From Flavobacterium anhuiense (GTDB taxonomy: Bacteria; Bacteroidota; Bacteroidia; Flavobacteriales; Flavobacteriaceae): 64,000 bases of DNA. Within the stretch, counting starts at the first letter, position 1. The number at the start of each line of letters is the position of its first letter. Under the pieces are notes generated by a model. That model searched no databases. It saw nothing but the letters and a program-made list of their open reading frames with translations, and had not been told where the DNA came from. This document shows, piece after piece, positions 43,688-53,277 of the stretch. The translations under genes and the position numbers were made by a program. The stretch covers positions 102,261 through 166,260 of the forward strand of contig NZ_FMVC01000003.1 of assembly GCF_900101855.1 (NCBI RefSeq), written 5' to 3'.

Positions 43688-45361
43688 TTATTTATCGGTT
43701 ACACATCCTGTTGATGCACTCGAAACCGACTTAGCGTATTTAAGTAAAACCCCTCTGTCAACTTTTAAAGCCGGCTGAACCCAAGCCGCTTTTCTTGCTG
43801 CAAATTCTTCGTCAGATATCTTCAGGTCGATTGTATTTTTCACAGCATCAATGGCGATTAAGTCACCATCCTTTACTAGTGCAATACCACCACCGTCATA
43901 TGCTTCTGGTGTAACGTGTCCTACCACGAAACCGTGCGAACCGCCCGAGAATCTACCGTCTGTAATTAGCGCACAACTGCTTCCTAATCCAGCACCAATA
44001 ATAGCAGATGTAGGCTTCAGCATTTCAGGCATTCCCGGACCACCTTTTGGTCCACACCCCCTGATGACGACTACATTACCTGGTTTAATCTTTCCGGCTT
44101 GAAGACCTGGAATTACTTCAAATTCACCTTCAAATACAACAGCTGGACCTTCGAAATATTCTCCTTCTTTTCCACTGATTTTTGCTACAGCACCTTCAGT
44201 AGCAAGATTTCCGTATAATACCTGAATATTTCCTGTTGGCTTTAATGCTTTTTGAATTTCATGAATTACTTCTTGTCCGTCTTGTAAATCTGGAGTTGAA
44301 GCTAAGTTTTCTGCAACTGTTTTTCCTGTAACTGTTAAACAGTCCCCATGAATAAGTTCAACTTTCAATAAGTATTTCATAACTGCTGGAATACCTCCTA
44401 CTTCGTGAATGTCTTCCATCATATACTTACCGCTTGGCTTCATGTCTGCCAATACTGGTGTTCTATCGTTAATCGCTTGGAAATCATCTAATGTAATTGT
44501 GATTCCAACTGAGTGAGCCATTGCAATTAAGTGCATAACAGCATTTGTAGAACCACCTAAAACAGCTACAATTGTGATAGCGTTTTCAAAAGCCTTGCGA
44601 GTCATAATGTCTCTTGGCTTAATATCTTTTTCTAATAATATTTTGATTGCTTTTCCAGCTTCAAGACATTCGTCTCTTTTCTCCTGACTTAAAGCAGGGT
44701 TTGAAGAACTGTAAGGCAAACTCATTCCTAATGCTTCAATAGCAGAAGACATTGTATTTGCAGTATACATTCCACCGCAAGCACCAGCTCCTGGACAAGC
44801 ATTTTGAATAACACCTTTAAAATCTTCTGGAGTAATTTCGCCTTTTACTTTTTTTCCTAAAGCTTCAAAAGCAGAAACGATATTTAAAGATTCTCCTTTC
44901 CATTTTCCAGAATGGATAGAACCTCCATAAACCATAAGAGATGGACGGTTTAACCTTCCCATTGCAATTAAAGCACCTGGCATATTTTTATCGCATCCCG
45001 GAATTGCAATTAAACCATCATACCATTGCGCTCCCACAACTGTTTCGATAGAATCTGCGATTACATCACGAGAAACTAGTGAGTAACGCATACCCTCAGT
45101 TCCGTTAGAAATACCGTCGCTGACACCTATGGTATTAAAAATAAGTCCGACAAGATCTGCATCCCAGACACCTTTTTTAACATCTTGTGCTAAATCATTA
45201 AGGTGCATGTTACAAGTGTTACCATCGTAACCCATGCTCACAATTCCAACTTGTGCTTTTTTTAAATCTTCTTCAGTTAAACCAATTCCGTACAACATCG
45301 CTTGCGCCGCTGGCTGTGTTTGATCTTGTGTGATGGTCTTGCTGTACTTATTTAATTCCAT
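43688..45361 (-). CDS. ilvD: Dihydroxy-acid dehydratase
   Basis: The Fe-S enzyme dehydrates dihydroxy-isovalerate and -methylvalerate. I start at the ATG at 45361 ([12 protein letters not shown], 557 residues). A longer reading would pass through the attenuator hairpin. Cluster ligands lie in [19 protein letters not shown] and [19 protein letters not shown]. Expression is predicted to be controlled by the upstream Ile/Val leader peptide and terminator. Confidence 0.95.
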   Translation of the reverse strand: MELNKYSKTITQDQTQPAAQAMLYGIGLTEEDLKKAQVGIVSMGYDGNTCNMHLNDLAQDVKKGVWDADLVGLIFNTIGVSDGISNGTEGMRYSLVSRDVIADSIETVVGAQWYDGLIAIPGCDKNMPGALIAMGRLNRPSLMVYGGSIHSGKWKGESLNIVSAFEALGKKVKGEITPEDFKGVIQNACPGAGACGGMYTANTMSSAIEALGMSLPYSSSNPALSQEKRDECLEAGKAIKILLEKDIKPRDIMTRKAFENAITIVAVLGGSTNAVMHLIAMAHSVGITITLDDFQAINDRTPVLADMKPSGKYMMEDIHEVGGIPAVMKYLLKVELIHGDCLTVTGKTVAENLASTPDLQDGQEVIHEIQKALKPTGNIQVLYGNLATEGAVAKISGKEGEYFEGPAVVFEGEFEVIPGLQAGKIKPGNVVVIRGCGPKGGPGMPEMLKPTSAIIGAGLGSSCALITDGRFSGGSHGFVVGHVTPEAYDGGGIALVKDGDLIAIDAVKNTIDLKISDEEFAARKAAWVQPALKVDRGVLLKYAKSVSSASTGCVTDK

Positions 45362-45391
45362 TATAGTTTTATTTTTTTTAATTTTTTGTTC

Positions 45392-45421
45392 AAAAAAAAA
45401 CCTTCCAGTATTTGGAAGGTT
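45392..45421 (-). terminator. ilv attenuator terminator
   Basis: On the minus strand AACCTTCCA, 5 nt and TGGAAGGTT form a 9-bp stem followed by about nine T residues. It lies 31 nt before the ilvD ATG and 24 nt after the leader-peptide stop. Confidence 0.85.
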
Positions 45422-45445
45422 TGTAATATAGTCTTTCAATTATAT

Positions 45446-45523
45446 TTATAACATTCCCGATGCAGATGTGTGAATCACATTGACAACAACGACAGAAGTA
45501 ATAATAATTGAGATTTGCATCAT
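45446..45523 (-). CDS. ilv leader peptide
   Basis: This 25-codon ORF starts MMQISIIITSVVVVNVI and ends with GML. It has five Ile (three in a row) and five Val (four in a row). Ribosome stalling at these codons when charged tRNA-Ile or tRNA-Val is scarce would let the leader fold away from the terminator and allow ilvD-B-N-C transcription. The arrangement is that of classical attenuators, with a -7 box (complement of 45540-45547) just upstream. Its small size makes coding certainty depend on this context, which is strong. Confidence 0.85.
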   Translation of the reverse strand: MMQISIIITSVVVVNVIHTSASGML

Positions 45524-45539
45524 TTATTTTTTAGTGTCA

Positions 45540-45547
45540 CAAAAGTA
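45540..45547 (-). promoter_or_regulatory. -7 box of the ilv operon
   Basis: The minus-strand sequence TACTTTTG matches TAnnTTTG and would place the start of transcription about 10 nt before the leader peptide. No clear -33 TTTG is seen. Confidence 0.6.
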
Positions 45548-45629
45548 AATAAACTTCTGGAAGTAAAAAAATAAAATCTCAACATTTACAATACTTCTTG
45601 TGATTATATTCAAGTTTTAACAAAAAATA

Positions 45630-46748
45630 TTAAACAATTGTAGATTGCCCAATACTTACATTGTCATTATTGAAATAAAGCAAATCATCTTTGCTGAAAA
45701 TAAAATTAGAAACAAACTCTCCAACTTCATTTGTTCCAAATTTTGAGTCTGGTTTCAAATCAACTGTAACTACTTTGTATTCAATTGCTTTTTCAACCGC
45801 TTTATAGATTACATGAGCTTCTTTAGTTAATCCAAAGTGCTCTAGCAAAAGTGCTGCTGCCAAAATCGAAGCAATTGGATTGGCAATGTTTTTTCCTTTC
45901 GCCTGTGGATATGATCCGTGAATTGGTTCAAACAAAGCATTTTTTTCACCTAAAGATACCGATGGCAATAATCCAATTGAACCTGTAATTACGCTAGCTT
46001 CATCAGATAAAATATCTCCGAACAAATTCTCAGTCAAAATCACATCAAATTGTTTCGGATTTAAGATTAACTGCATTGCTGCATTATCCACAAATAAGAA
46101 ATCAAGTTTAACATCTGAATACTCTTCGCTCACCTTCTGAACTACTTTTCTCCACAATCTTGAAGTTTCCAAAACATTTGCTTTGTCTACCATTGTTAGC
46201 TTTTTACGTCTTTTTTGCGCCGATTTAAAAGCTAAATGTGCAATTCTTGTAATTTCTTCTTCTGAATATTCACATAAATCCGAAGCATGTGTTCCTTCTT
46301 CATTAAGTGTTTTAGTTCCGAAATAAGCTCCACCAGTTAATTCTCTAAAAATGGTAAAATCAGCTCCTTCAATAATTTCTCTTTTTAAAGGAGAAGATTC
46401 GATTAAGGCTTTATAAGGTTTTATAGGACGAATATTAGCAAACAATCCTAATTCTTTTCGCAATTTTAATAATCCTTGCTCTGGGCGAACCTTTGCATTT
46501 GGATTGTTATCATATTTAGGATCTCCAATTGCACCAAGCAAAACCGCATCTGTATTTAAGCACAGATTTAGAGTCTGCTCCGGCAAAGGGTTCCCCGTTT
46601 TATCGATAGCAACCGCTCCCATCAGTGCTTCTTCAAAAACAAATTCATGATTATACACTTCGCCAATGGCGTACAAAGCTTTTTTAGCCTGTAATATTAC
46701 TTCAGGTCCAATTCCATCTCCTGGTAAAACTGCAATTTTTAAATTCAT
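45630..46748 (-). CDS. leuB: 3-isopropylmalate dehydrogenase
   Basis: The enzyme oxidatively decarboxylates 3-isopropylmalate in leucine synthesis with NAD. The 372-residue protein has LPGDGIGPEVI, LLGAIGDPKYD, the RELTGGAYFG loop, TMVDKANVLETSRLWRKVV and the metal-binding VDNAAMQLILNPKQFDVILTENLFGDILSDEASVI. It follows leuA with a 64-bp gap and precedes the ilv promoter. leuC and leuD are not in this window. Confidence 0.94.
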   Translation of the reverse strand: MNLKIAVLPGDGIGPEVILQAKKALYAIGEVYNHEFVFEEALMGAVAIDKTGNPLPEQTLNLCLNTDAVLLGAIGDPKYDNNPNAKVRPEQGLLKLRKELGLFANIRPIKPYKALIESSPLKREIIEGADFTIFRELTGGAYFGTKTLNEEGTHASDLCEYSEEEITRIAHLAFKSAQKRRKKLTMVDKANVLETSRLWRKVVQKVSEEYSDVKLDFLFVDNAAMQLILNPKQFDVILTENLFGDILSDEASVITGSIGLLPSVSLGEKNALFEPIHGSYPQAKGKNIANPIASILAAALLLEHFGLTKEAHVIYKAVEKAIEYKVVTVDLKPDSKFGTNEVGEFVSNFIFSKDDLLYFNNDNVSIGQSTIV

Positions 46749-46812
46749 AATCTCTCGCTCTTTATGTCTTTAAATCCTTATTGTTCCTTAAACTCTTATT
46801 TTTATACTTATT

Positions 46813-47994
46813 TTAGTTTCTTATTAAATCTCCTTCTATTTTAGAAGCTTCTATAATTTGGTGGATATCTGCGTCTACAACTTCTTTTTTAATATCAGCG
46901 AATTTCAAGAATTCGATGTAAACGATATCCAATTGTGTTTTTGTCAATTCGTAACCTACTTTTTTAGCACGGTAAGCTAAAGCAGCTCTTCCGCTTCTTG
47001 CTGTTAAAATGATTGAAGATTCATTCACTCCCACATCTAGCGGATCCATGATCTCGTAAGTTGCTCTGTTTTTGATTACACCATCTTGGTGAATACCAGA
47101 ACTGTGTGCAAAAGCATTTGCTCCAACAATTGCTTTATTTGGCTGTACAATCATTCCCATACTTTCAGAAACTAAACGGCTCATTTCGTTCAATTCTCTA
47201 GTATTAATGTTTGTATCTAAATTTAAGTAAGGGTGCTGTTTGAAAATCATTACCACTTCTTCAAGCGCCGTGTTTCCAGCTCTTTCGCCTATACCATTAA
47301 TAGTACATTCAATTTGTCTTGCTCCATTTATAGCTCCTGCAATTGAGTTTGCAGTTGCCATTCCTAAATCATTATGACAGTGGCATGAAAGGATTACGTT
47401 TTCGATTCCTTTTACGTTTTCTTTTAAGTATTTAATTTTCGCTCCGTATTCTTCTGGAAGACAATATCCAGTAGTATCAGGAATATTCAATACTGTAGCT
47501 CCAGATTTGATAACTTCTTCACAAACTTTTGCAAGAAAAGCATTGTCTGTTCTACCGGCATCTTCAGCGTAGAATTCTACATCTTCTACATAAGATTTAG
47601 CGTGTGATACAGCAAATTTTGCTCTTGCAATAATATCTTCAGGCGTAGTTTGTAATTTGTGGAGTATATGAGATTCCGAAGTTCCGATTCCAGTATGGAT
47701 TCTAGGTTTCTTAGCATGCTTTAAAGCAGCTGCAGCAACATCAATGTCATTTTTTACGGCTCTTGTTAGTCCGCAGACGGTTGCATTTTCTACAATTTTA
47801 CAAATCTCAGAGACCGATAAAAAATCGCCCGGACTTGACACTGGAAAGCCTGCTTCGATAATGTCAACTCCCATTTTGTCTAGTCGTTCTGCGATAACTA
47901 ATTTCTGTTTAGTATCTAACTTACATCCTGGAACTTGTTCACCATCTCGCAATGTGGTGTCAAAAATTTGAACTTTCTCTCTATTCATATTCAT
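46813..47994 (-). CDS. leuA: 2-isopropylmalate synthase, short form
   Basis: The enzyme condenses acetyl-CoA with 2-oxoisovalerate. The 393-residue protein has the DRE-TIM barrel ([30 protein letters not shown] with HxH metal ligands, [15 protein letters not shown]) and a short helical tail. The C-terminal leucine-binding regulatory domain of E. coli LeuA (about 523 residues) is absent, so leucine feedback on this protein is not expected. The upstream divergent gap carries a long dyad over its -33 region. Confidence 0.9.
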   Translation of the reverse strand: MNMNREKVQIFDTTLRDGEQVPGCKLDTKQKLVIAERLDKMGVDIIEAGFPVSSPGDFLSVSEICKIVENATVCGLTRAVKNDIDVAAAALKHAKKPRIHTGIGTSESHILHKLQTTPEDIIARAKFAVSHAKSYVEDVEFYAEDAGRTDNAFLAKVCEEVIKSGATVLNIPDTTGYCLPEEYGAKIKYLKENVKGIENVILSCHCHNDLGMATANSIAGAINGARQIECTINGIGERAGNTALEEVVMIFKQHPYLNLDTNINTRELNEMSRLVSESMGMIVQPNKAIVGANAFAHSSGIHQDGVIKNRATYEIMDPLDVGVNESSIILTARSGRAALAYRAKKVGYELTKTQLDIVYIEFLKFADIKKEVVDADIHQIIEASKIEGDLIRN

Positions 47995-48023
47995 TTATTT
48001 AATGTAATTTCACATCTTGATAA

Positions 48024-48078
48024 CAAATATATATTGTACTATTACAGTATGAAATTCATTTTAATGAAATTATACTGT
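48024..48078 (-). promoter_or_regulatory. leuA promoter with long imperfect dyad
   Basis: On the minus strand the -7 box is TATATTTG (48024-48031), with TTTC 19 nt further upstream (48051-48054). The dyad ACAGTAT...ATACTGT (48044-48078) covers the -33 region, and AAATTCATT/AATGAAATT inner arms extend it. This is a candidate operator for leucine-responsive control. Confidence 0.6.
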
Positions 48079-48143
48079 TTATAAAACGACTTATACTATA
48101 TTAACTAACTTATAATCAGTAAGTTATATTATTATTTTTTACA

Positions 48144-49688
48144 ATGGCTAACCATCAAAAAGATTTCTTATTTGTTCTAATCAAATCACTTTCGAAATCA
48201 GAAAAAAGGCAGTTTAAAATTTTTGCAAGCCGATTAGAAACGAGTTCAAATACAAAATTTATCGAATTATTCAACATTTTAGATAAATCTGAAGTTTACG
48301 ATGAAAAACTCATTTTGAAAAGTGGTGTTATCCAAAAAGTGCAGTTATCTAACTTAAAATCATACTTATACAAACAAATCCTGGTTAGTATAAGACTAAA
48401 TATTCCTAGTCAGAATATTCGTTATCAGCTTCGAGAGCAAATGGATTTTGCTGTTATTCTTTATAATAAAGGATTATACAAGCAGAGCTTGAAAATATTG
48501 GATAAAACCAAACAGCAAGCTTTAGAGAATGATGAAAAATATATGGCGTATGAAATTGTTGAATTCGAAAAACTAATTGAATCGCAATACATCACCCGAA
48601 GTATTCAAGGTCGTGCTGACGAATTGGTAGTTCAGGCCAAAGAATTGAATTATAGAAATACGATTTCAAGCAAATTATCCAATTTATCTCTTCAGCTGTA
48701 CGGAATCATGCTGAAAACAGGTTATGTTAAAAATGATAAAGAGTACAGATATATTGATGATTACTTTAATAAGCATATTTCCAAGCTTGATGAGAGTAAA
48801 TTTGGTTTCCGAGAAAAGTATTGGTTTTACAATGCCAACCTTTGGCGAAGCTTTCTAGTTCAAGATTTTTTAGCGAGTTATAAATTTGCTTATAAATGGG
48901 TTCAGCTTTTCTATGATAATCCAAATATGATTTATCTGAATCCTGTTTTCTTCCTAAAAGGAAATCATTATTTCTTAGAATCGCTTTATATGTTAAAATA
49001 TAAATCGAATTTCAAGAAATATCTAAATCTTCTGGAAGAAACAATCGCTGATCCTAAATTTCCTGTAAACGATAATCTTGCCTCATTGTCTTTCTTATAT
49101 GTCTATAACAATAAATTAAATCTGCATATTTTAGAAGGTACTTTCGCGGAAAGCGAATATTTAATTCCAGAAATTTTAAATAAACTGAAATTGCATAGTG
49201 AACATCTTGACGAGCATCACGAGATGTTGTTTTTCTATAAAATTGCTTCTATTTATTTTGGTAACGAAAAATACAATGAGTGCATCAATTATTTAGACAA
49301 AATCATCAACAATAAAAACTTGACGATGCGTGAAGATTTAATGTGTTTTGCGAGATTATTGTCGCTTATTGCGCATTATGAACTTGGTAAAGATTATTAT
49401 TTAGAAAATCATTTAAAAAGCACCTATAAGTTCTTATTGAAAATGAACGACTTGCATGAAGTTCAAAAAGAAATAATCAAGTTTTTAAGAAACCTAAACA
49501 ACTTTTACCCTGCTGATATCAAAAAGGAATTCAAGAAAATGCACACTCGTTTCGTTGAGCTTGAAAAGAATACATATGAAAAAAGGGCTTTCTTATATTT
49601 AGATATCATTTCGTGGCTCGAAAGCAAAATTGAAAATAGGAAAATTGCTGATATTATTAAGGAGAAAGCGAAATTGAATAATCGTTAA
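48144..49688 (+). CDS. Large helical protein with TPR-like repeats, unknown
   Basis: The 514-residue protein has no signal peptide or membrane segment. It is composed of helical pairs of the TPR type (for example QMDFAVILYNKGLYKQSLKILDKTKQQALEND and FYKIASIYFGNEKYNECINYLDKIINNKNLTMREDL). No catalytic domain is recognised. It is divergent from leuA and may share its promoter region. Confidence 0.72.
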   Translation: MANHQKDFLFVLIKSLSKSEKRQFKIFASRLETSSNTKFIELFNILDKSEVYDEKLILKSGVIQKVQLSNLKSYLYKQILVSIRLNIPSQNIRYQLREQMDFAVILYNKGLYKQSLKILDKTKQQALENDEKYMAYEIVEFEKLIESQYITRSIQGRADELVVQAKELNYRNTISSKLSNLSLQLYGIMLKTGYVKNDKEYRYIDDYFNKHISKLDESKFGFREKYWFYNANLWRSFLVQDFLASYKFAYKWVQLFYDNPNMIYLNPVFFLKGNHYFLESLYMLKYKSNFKKYLNLLEETIADPKFPVNDNLASLSFLYVYNNKLNLHILEGTFAESEYLIPEILNKLKLHSEHLDEHHEMLFFYKIASIYFGNEKYNECINYLDKIINNKNLTMREDLMCFARLLSLIAHYELGKDYYLENHLKSTYKFLLKMNDLHEVQKEIIKFLRNLNNFYPADIKKEFKKMHTRFVELEKNTYEKRAFLYLDIISWLESKIENRKIADIIKEKAKLNNR

Positions 49689-49725
49689 GATTTAAATTCC
49701 AATAAAGAAATTCCAAATCCCAATA

Positions 49726-49752
49726 AAAAGCCTTGAATTTCAAGGCTTTTTT
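49726..49752 (+). terminator. Terminator of the TPR-like gene
   Basis: AAAAGCCTTG and CAAGGCTTTT form a stem around a 6-nt loop. Confidence 0.75.
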
Positions 49753-49850
49753 GTCATTTCGACGAAGGAGAAATCTTCGCAAGTAGCTCCGTAACAAAAG
49801 TCCAATCTTTGTGGAGTTTCTTGTGGAGATTTCTCCTTCGTCGAAATGAC
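49753..49850. repeat. MITE-like element with 24-bp perfect inverted ends
   Basis: GTCATTTCGACGAAGGAGAA followed by ATCT (49753-49776) is the exact complement of 49827-49850. The 50-bp interior has a weaker GTGGAG-type repeat. There is no coding sequence. Confidence 0.8.
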
Positions 49851-49871
49851 ATACTAGATACTAAAAACTAC

Positions 49872-49904
49872 AAACCCGACAGTTTTTAAAAACCTGTCGG
49901 GTTT
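49872..49904. repeat. Palindrome with CCCGACAG/CTGTCGGG arms
   Basis: AAACCCGACAG (49872-49882) and CTGTCGGGTTT (49894-49904) form an 11-bp stem. The core resembles the dyad at 56718-56750, so the two may be one repeat family. A terminator role for the M1 peptidase gene or the TPR gene is also possible. Confidence 0.75.
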
Positions 49905-49977
49905 CAAAATCAAAAAAATCCCAAACTCCACTTAAAATTGGAATTTGGGATTTTAAAAATTGAAATTTGTCGAATTT

Positions 49978-51633
49978 TTATTCGACTATATTAGAAGTAG
50001 TAACATAGAAGTTTTTGTCTACTTCCAGTTTTCTGTCTTCGTTATCTGTTTTTATAGACTGCCATTCTGTTGTTGGTTTTAACCAAGTTTCTACTCCATT
50101 AATTTTAACTTTTACAGGCATATCAAATTTAGAAACACAATTAGTCCAATGGTAACCAAAAGTTCCGTTTTTAAACATATATTCAAAAACCGGAATTTGG
50201 GTTGTGGTTAAATATTGTGCAAAAACTCTATTGAAATTAATTCCAGATTGTTCGTTAATATAATCTTGAATCTGTTTTCCTGTAACGGTTTGATGATAAA
50301 AAGTCTTATTCATGCCTCTTAAAATCGATTTCCATTTAGCATCATCATTAATTATTTGACGAATTGTATGAAGCATATTGGCTCCTTTTGGATACATATC
50401 TCCAGATCCTTCATTATTTACATCATAATGCCCGATGATTGGCTTGTCATTTTCAATATTTTGTCTGCATCCAATAACATATTCAGCACCAGCTTCTTTA
50501 CCATAATAATACTCTACAAAAAGGCTCTCAGAATAATTGGTAAAACTCTCATGAACCCACATATCTGCAATATCTTTGTAGGTAATATTGTTAGCGTACC
50601 ATTCGTGTCCAGATTCATGAATGATGATAAAATCAAATTTTAGCCCCCAACCTGTTCCACTTAAGTCACGTCCTAAATAACCTTGTTTATATTGGTTTCC
50701 ATAGGTTACAGAACTTTGGTGCTCCATTCCCAAATAAGGCACTTCTACCAATTTATAACTGTCTTCGTAAAACGGATATGGTCCAAACCAACTTTCGAAA
50801 GCTTTCAGCATTTTTGGAGCATCTTTGAAATGTTCTTTAGCTAAAGCTAAATTATCTTTAAGAACATAATAATTACAGTCTAAATTTCCTTTTTCACCTT
50901 TAAATACTTCAGAGAAATTTACATAGTCACCAATATTGATGTTTACACCATAATTATTAATTGGATTAGAAACATACCAATTGAAAGTTTTAGTTCCGTC
51001 TTTTTCTTTTTTAACGCTTTTCAGTCTTCCGTTAGAAACCTCCGTTAAATCTCCTGGCACATTCACGCTGATAAGCATATTTTCTACTTCATCATACATA
51101 TGATCTTTGCAAGGCCACCAAACACTAGCGCCTAAACCCTGACAAGATGTAGCAATAAAATCTTTTCCGTTTTTATCTTTTTTCCAAGAAAAACCTCCAT
51201 CCCATGGTGCTCTTACAGCTTCTTTCGGTTTTCCTTCATAATAAACTATAATCTCCTTAGTATCACCAACTTTTTGTTTTTCATTTAAAGTAATAAAAAA
51301 CGCATTTCCATCTCTTTCAAATTTTAATTCTTTTCCGTTCTGCGTTACCTTGGTAATATTCATTGGCTGCTGCAAATCGATCTGCATGCGGTTACTTTCT
51401 GTCAAAACAGTATAACGAACAGTATTCGAACCTGAAATAGATTTTTCTTTTGGATTTACCTTTACATTAAGATGATAATATTTTAAATCCCACCAAGCTC
51501 TTTCTTTTGTAATGCTTCCGCGTAAAGTGTCCTGATGTGTAAAAACGGTTTCTGACTTATTTAAAAGTCCCTGAGCATTGGCCGCAAAACCAACTAAAAA
51601 GGCGATAAATGCCCCACAAAAGTGTTTTTTCAT
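49978..51633 (-). CDS. Secreted M1 family aminopeptidase
   Basis: The 551-residue protein has a signal peptide (cleavage near A20), an M1 N-terminal beta domain and a gluzincin catalytic domain. GMEHQSSVTYGN is the substrate-binding GxMEN-like motif. The zinc motif is HESGH (H339, H343) with third ligand E362 in WVHESFTNYSE. M1 enzymes cleave N-terminal residues from peptides. It probably acts in the periplasm or outside. It is monocistronic and lies opposite a repeat-rich gap. Confidence 0.9.
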   Translation of the reverse strand: MKKHFCGAFIAFLVGFAANAQGLLNKSETVFTHQDTLRGSITKERAWWDLKYYHLNVKVNPKEKSISGSNTVRYTVLTESNRMQIDLQQPMNITKVTQNGKELKFERDGNAFFITLNEKQKVGDTKEIIVYYEGKPKEAVRAPWDGGFSWKKDKNGKDFIATSCQGLGASVWWPCKDHMYDEVENMLISVNVPGDLTEVSNGRLKSVKKEKDGTKTFNWYVSNPINNYGVNINIGDYVNFSEVFKGEKGNLDCNYYVLKDNLALAKEHFKDAPKMLKAFESWFGPYPFYEDSYKLVEVPYLGMEHQSSVTYGNQYKQGYLGRDLSGTGWGLKFDFIIIHESGHEWYANNITYKDIADMWVHESFTNYSESLFVEYYYGKEAGAEYVIGCRQNIENDKPIIGHYDVNNEGSGDMYPKGANMLHTIRQIINDDAKWKSILRGMNKTFYHQTVTGKQIQDYINEQSGINFNRVFAQYLTTTQIPVFEYMFKNGTFGYHWTNCVSKFDMPVKVKINGVETWLKPTTEWQSIKTDNEDRKLEVDKNFYVTTSNIVE

Positions 51634-51795
51634 TATTTATAAATTTGAAATAAATAAGGTTGTCAAACCTGTTTTAATCTTCAACAAATGTAAACATTCA
51701 TATCAAACTTTTTAAATTTTTATCATTTTAACAATCAAAAACAATAGATAAACTCATTTTCTTTATTTTAGCGATTCAATTATATTTAGTGTTTT

Positions 51796-52494
51796 ATGAA
51801 ATTGCAATACATTACTATTGTTTCGCTTTTATTCTGCCAATTATCCGTTTATTCTCAGACATTTCCTGTTCATAAAACAAATGACAAAATTAATATTGAT
51901 GGTGATTTATCAGAGTGGAAAACGCCTTTTCTTGGTCCGTTTGCAATTCATAACACAGGCGAAAAAGCTTCACAACAAACTTTTGTTTCTCTTTCGTGGA
52001 ATAGCAAAAACTTATATTTAGCTTACAAATGCACTGATTCTAAAATCATTGGAGCACCGCAAACAAAAGATTCTCAAATATTCAACACCGATGATTTAGC
52101 TGAAATTTTTCTAGATCCAGATGGAGATGGCCAAAATTATATTGAAATTGGAGTGAATGCATTTTCTACAAATTACGATTTGGTTTTAAAATGCATTTCA
52201 CCAGAATGTGGAGGATGGAATACGGCAATGGATTTCGATATTAAAGGCTTAGAATCTGTAAGCAAAATAAATTCTGATGGCTATACAGTAGAAATCAAAA
52301 TCCCTTTTTCTAGTCTCAAAAAAATTGAAAATGGCGGTTTTAAAAAACCGAAAACTGGGACAAAATGGCGAGGAAATGCTTTTAGAATTGATTACGGTAA
52401 AACCACTGAATATATTGCTTTACAGCCTTATAAAACTTCAGTTTTTGGATTTCATCAGCCGCAAGAATTTGCGGTTTTTGAGTTTGTGGAGTAA
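51796..52494 (+). CDS. Secreted carbohydrate-binding CBM9-like protein
   Basis: The 232-residue protein has a signal peptide (to about S20). It then has KINIDGDLSEWKTP, SLSWNSKNLYLAYKCTDSKI, FNTDDLAEIFLDPDGDGQNYIEIGVNAF and an IPFSSLKK strand, the layout of CBM9-like sugar-binding domains. A catalytic domain is absent, so it may bind a sugar or cell-wall ligand on its own. Confidence 0.78.
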   Translation: MKLQYITIVSLLFCQLSVYSQTFPVHKTNDKINIDGDLSEWKTPFLGPFAIHNTGEKASQQTFVSLSWNSKNLYLAYKCTDSKIIGAPQTKDSQIFNTDDLAEIFLDPDGDGQNYIEIGVNAFSTNYDLVLKCISPECGGWNTAMDFDIKGLESVSKINSDGYTVEIKIPFSSLKKIENGGFKKPKTGTKWRGNAFRIDYGKTTEYIALQPYKTSVFGFHQPQEFAVFEFVE

Positions 52495-52498
52495 TAAC

Positions 52499-52572
52499 TT
52501 TGTTTCATGTTTCATGTTTCAAGTTTCAAGTTTCATGTTCTGTGAGCAACTTGAAACTTGAAACCTGAAACA
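52499..52572. repeat. GTTTCAN heptad repeat with inverted partner
   Basis: GTTTCATGTTTCATGTTTCA and following heptads are mirrored by AACTTGAAACTTGAAAC nearby, so the transcript can fold back. It fills the gap between the CBM9-like gene and hisIE. Confidence 0.75.
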
Positions 52573-52579
52573 AAATATT

Positions 52580-53176
52580 TTACTTCTGACGTTTTTTCAA
52601 AACTTCAATAACATCATTCAATTTAAAACCCTTTGCTTGAAGTAGAATTAAATAATGAAACAATAAGTCAGCGCTTTCGCTAAGGAATAAATCGTCATTA
52701 TCGTCTTTCGCTTCGATAACGACTTCTACAGCTTCCTCACCTACTTTTTGCGCTATTTTATTTATTCCTTTTGCAAACAAAGAAGCCACATAACTCTGTT
52801 CATAATCAGCATTTTCTCTACGAGTTTTAATTGTATTTTCTAATTGTGAAATAAAACCGTAATTAGCATCATTTGGCTCCTGCCAACAGGTATCTGCACC
52901 CGTGTGACACGTTGGCCCAACAGGTTTTGCCTGAATTAAAAGCGTATCGCCATCACAGTCATTTTTAATGCTTACTAAATTTAAAAAGTTGCCACTCTCC
53001 TCCCCTTTTGTCCAAAGTCTTTGCTTTGAACGACTAAAGAAAGTTACTTTTTGTGTTTCTATTGTTTTTTGAAGCGATTCTTCGTTCATATAACCCAGCA
53101 TCAAAACATTTTTTGTTTCTGAATCCTGAATTATCGCCGGAATTAATTTGTGTGCGCTTTTGATATCGATTTCCAT
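52580..53176 (-). CDS. hisIE: Bifunctional phosphoribosyl-AMP cyclohydrolase/phosphoribosyl-ATP pyrophosphatase
   Basis: The 198-residue fusion carries out steps 2 and 3 of histidine synthesis. HisI occupies residues 1-115 (MLGYMNEESL, SRSKQRLWTKGEESGN, DCDGDTLL, PTCHTG with metal-binding Cys). HisE covers the rest (QKVGEEAVEVVIEAKDDNDD...ESADLLFHYLILL). It is the last gene of the his operon. Confidence 0.93.
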   Translation of the reverse strand: MEIDIKSAHKLIPAIIQDSETKNVLMLGYMNEESLQKTIETQKVTFFSRSKQRLWTKGEESGNFLNLVSIKNDCDGDTLLIQAKPVGPTCHTGADTCWQEPNDANYGFISQLENTIKTRRENADYEQSYVASLFAKGINKIAQKVGEEAVEVVIEAKDDNDDLFLSESADLLFHYLILLQAKGFKLNDVIEVLKKRQK

Positions 53177-53194
53177 TTTAATTTTAGATTTTAG

Positions 53195-53212
53195 TCCCGA
53201 TAGCTATCGGGA
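53195..53212. repeat. Dispersed palindrome TCCCGATAGCTATCGGGA, copy 3
   Basis: This is a perfect palindrome between hisF and hisIE, followed by GGAATTT-type repeats at 53240-53275. Confidence 0.9.
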
Positions 53213-53277
53213 AGATTTTAGATTAATTTCTAAACTCGGATTATTGGAATTTGGAATTTAAAAATTGGAATTTTTTC

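Noticed and set aside
45362..45439. Longer N-terminus of ilvD
   Set aside because: The extension would translate through the attenuator hairpin, and its residues ([18 protein letters not shown]) do not match IlvD. The ATG at 45361 fits the family start.
47995..48143. A leucine leader peptide before leuA
   Set aside because: No short ORF with repeated Leu codons and no T-tailed hairpin is seen. Only a promoter and a dyad are present.
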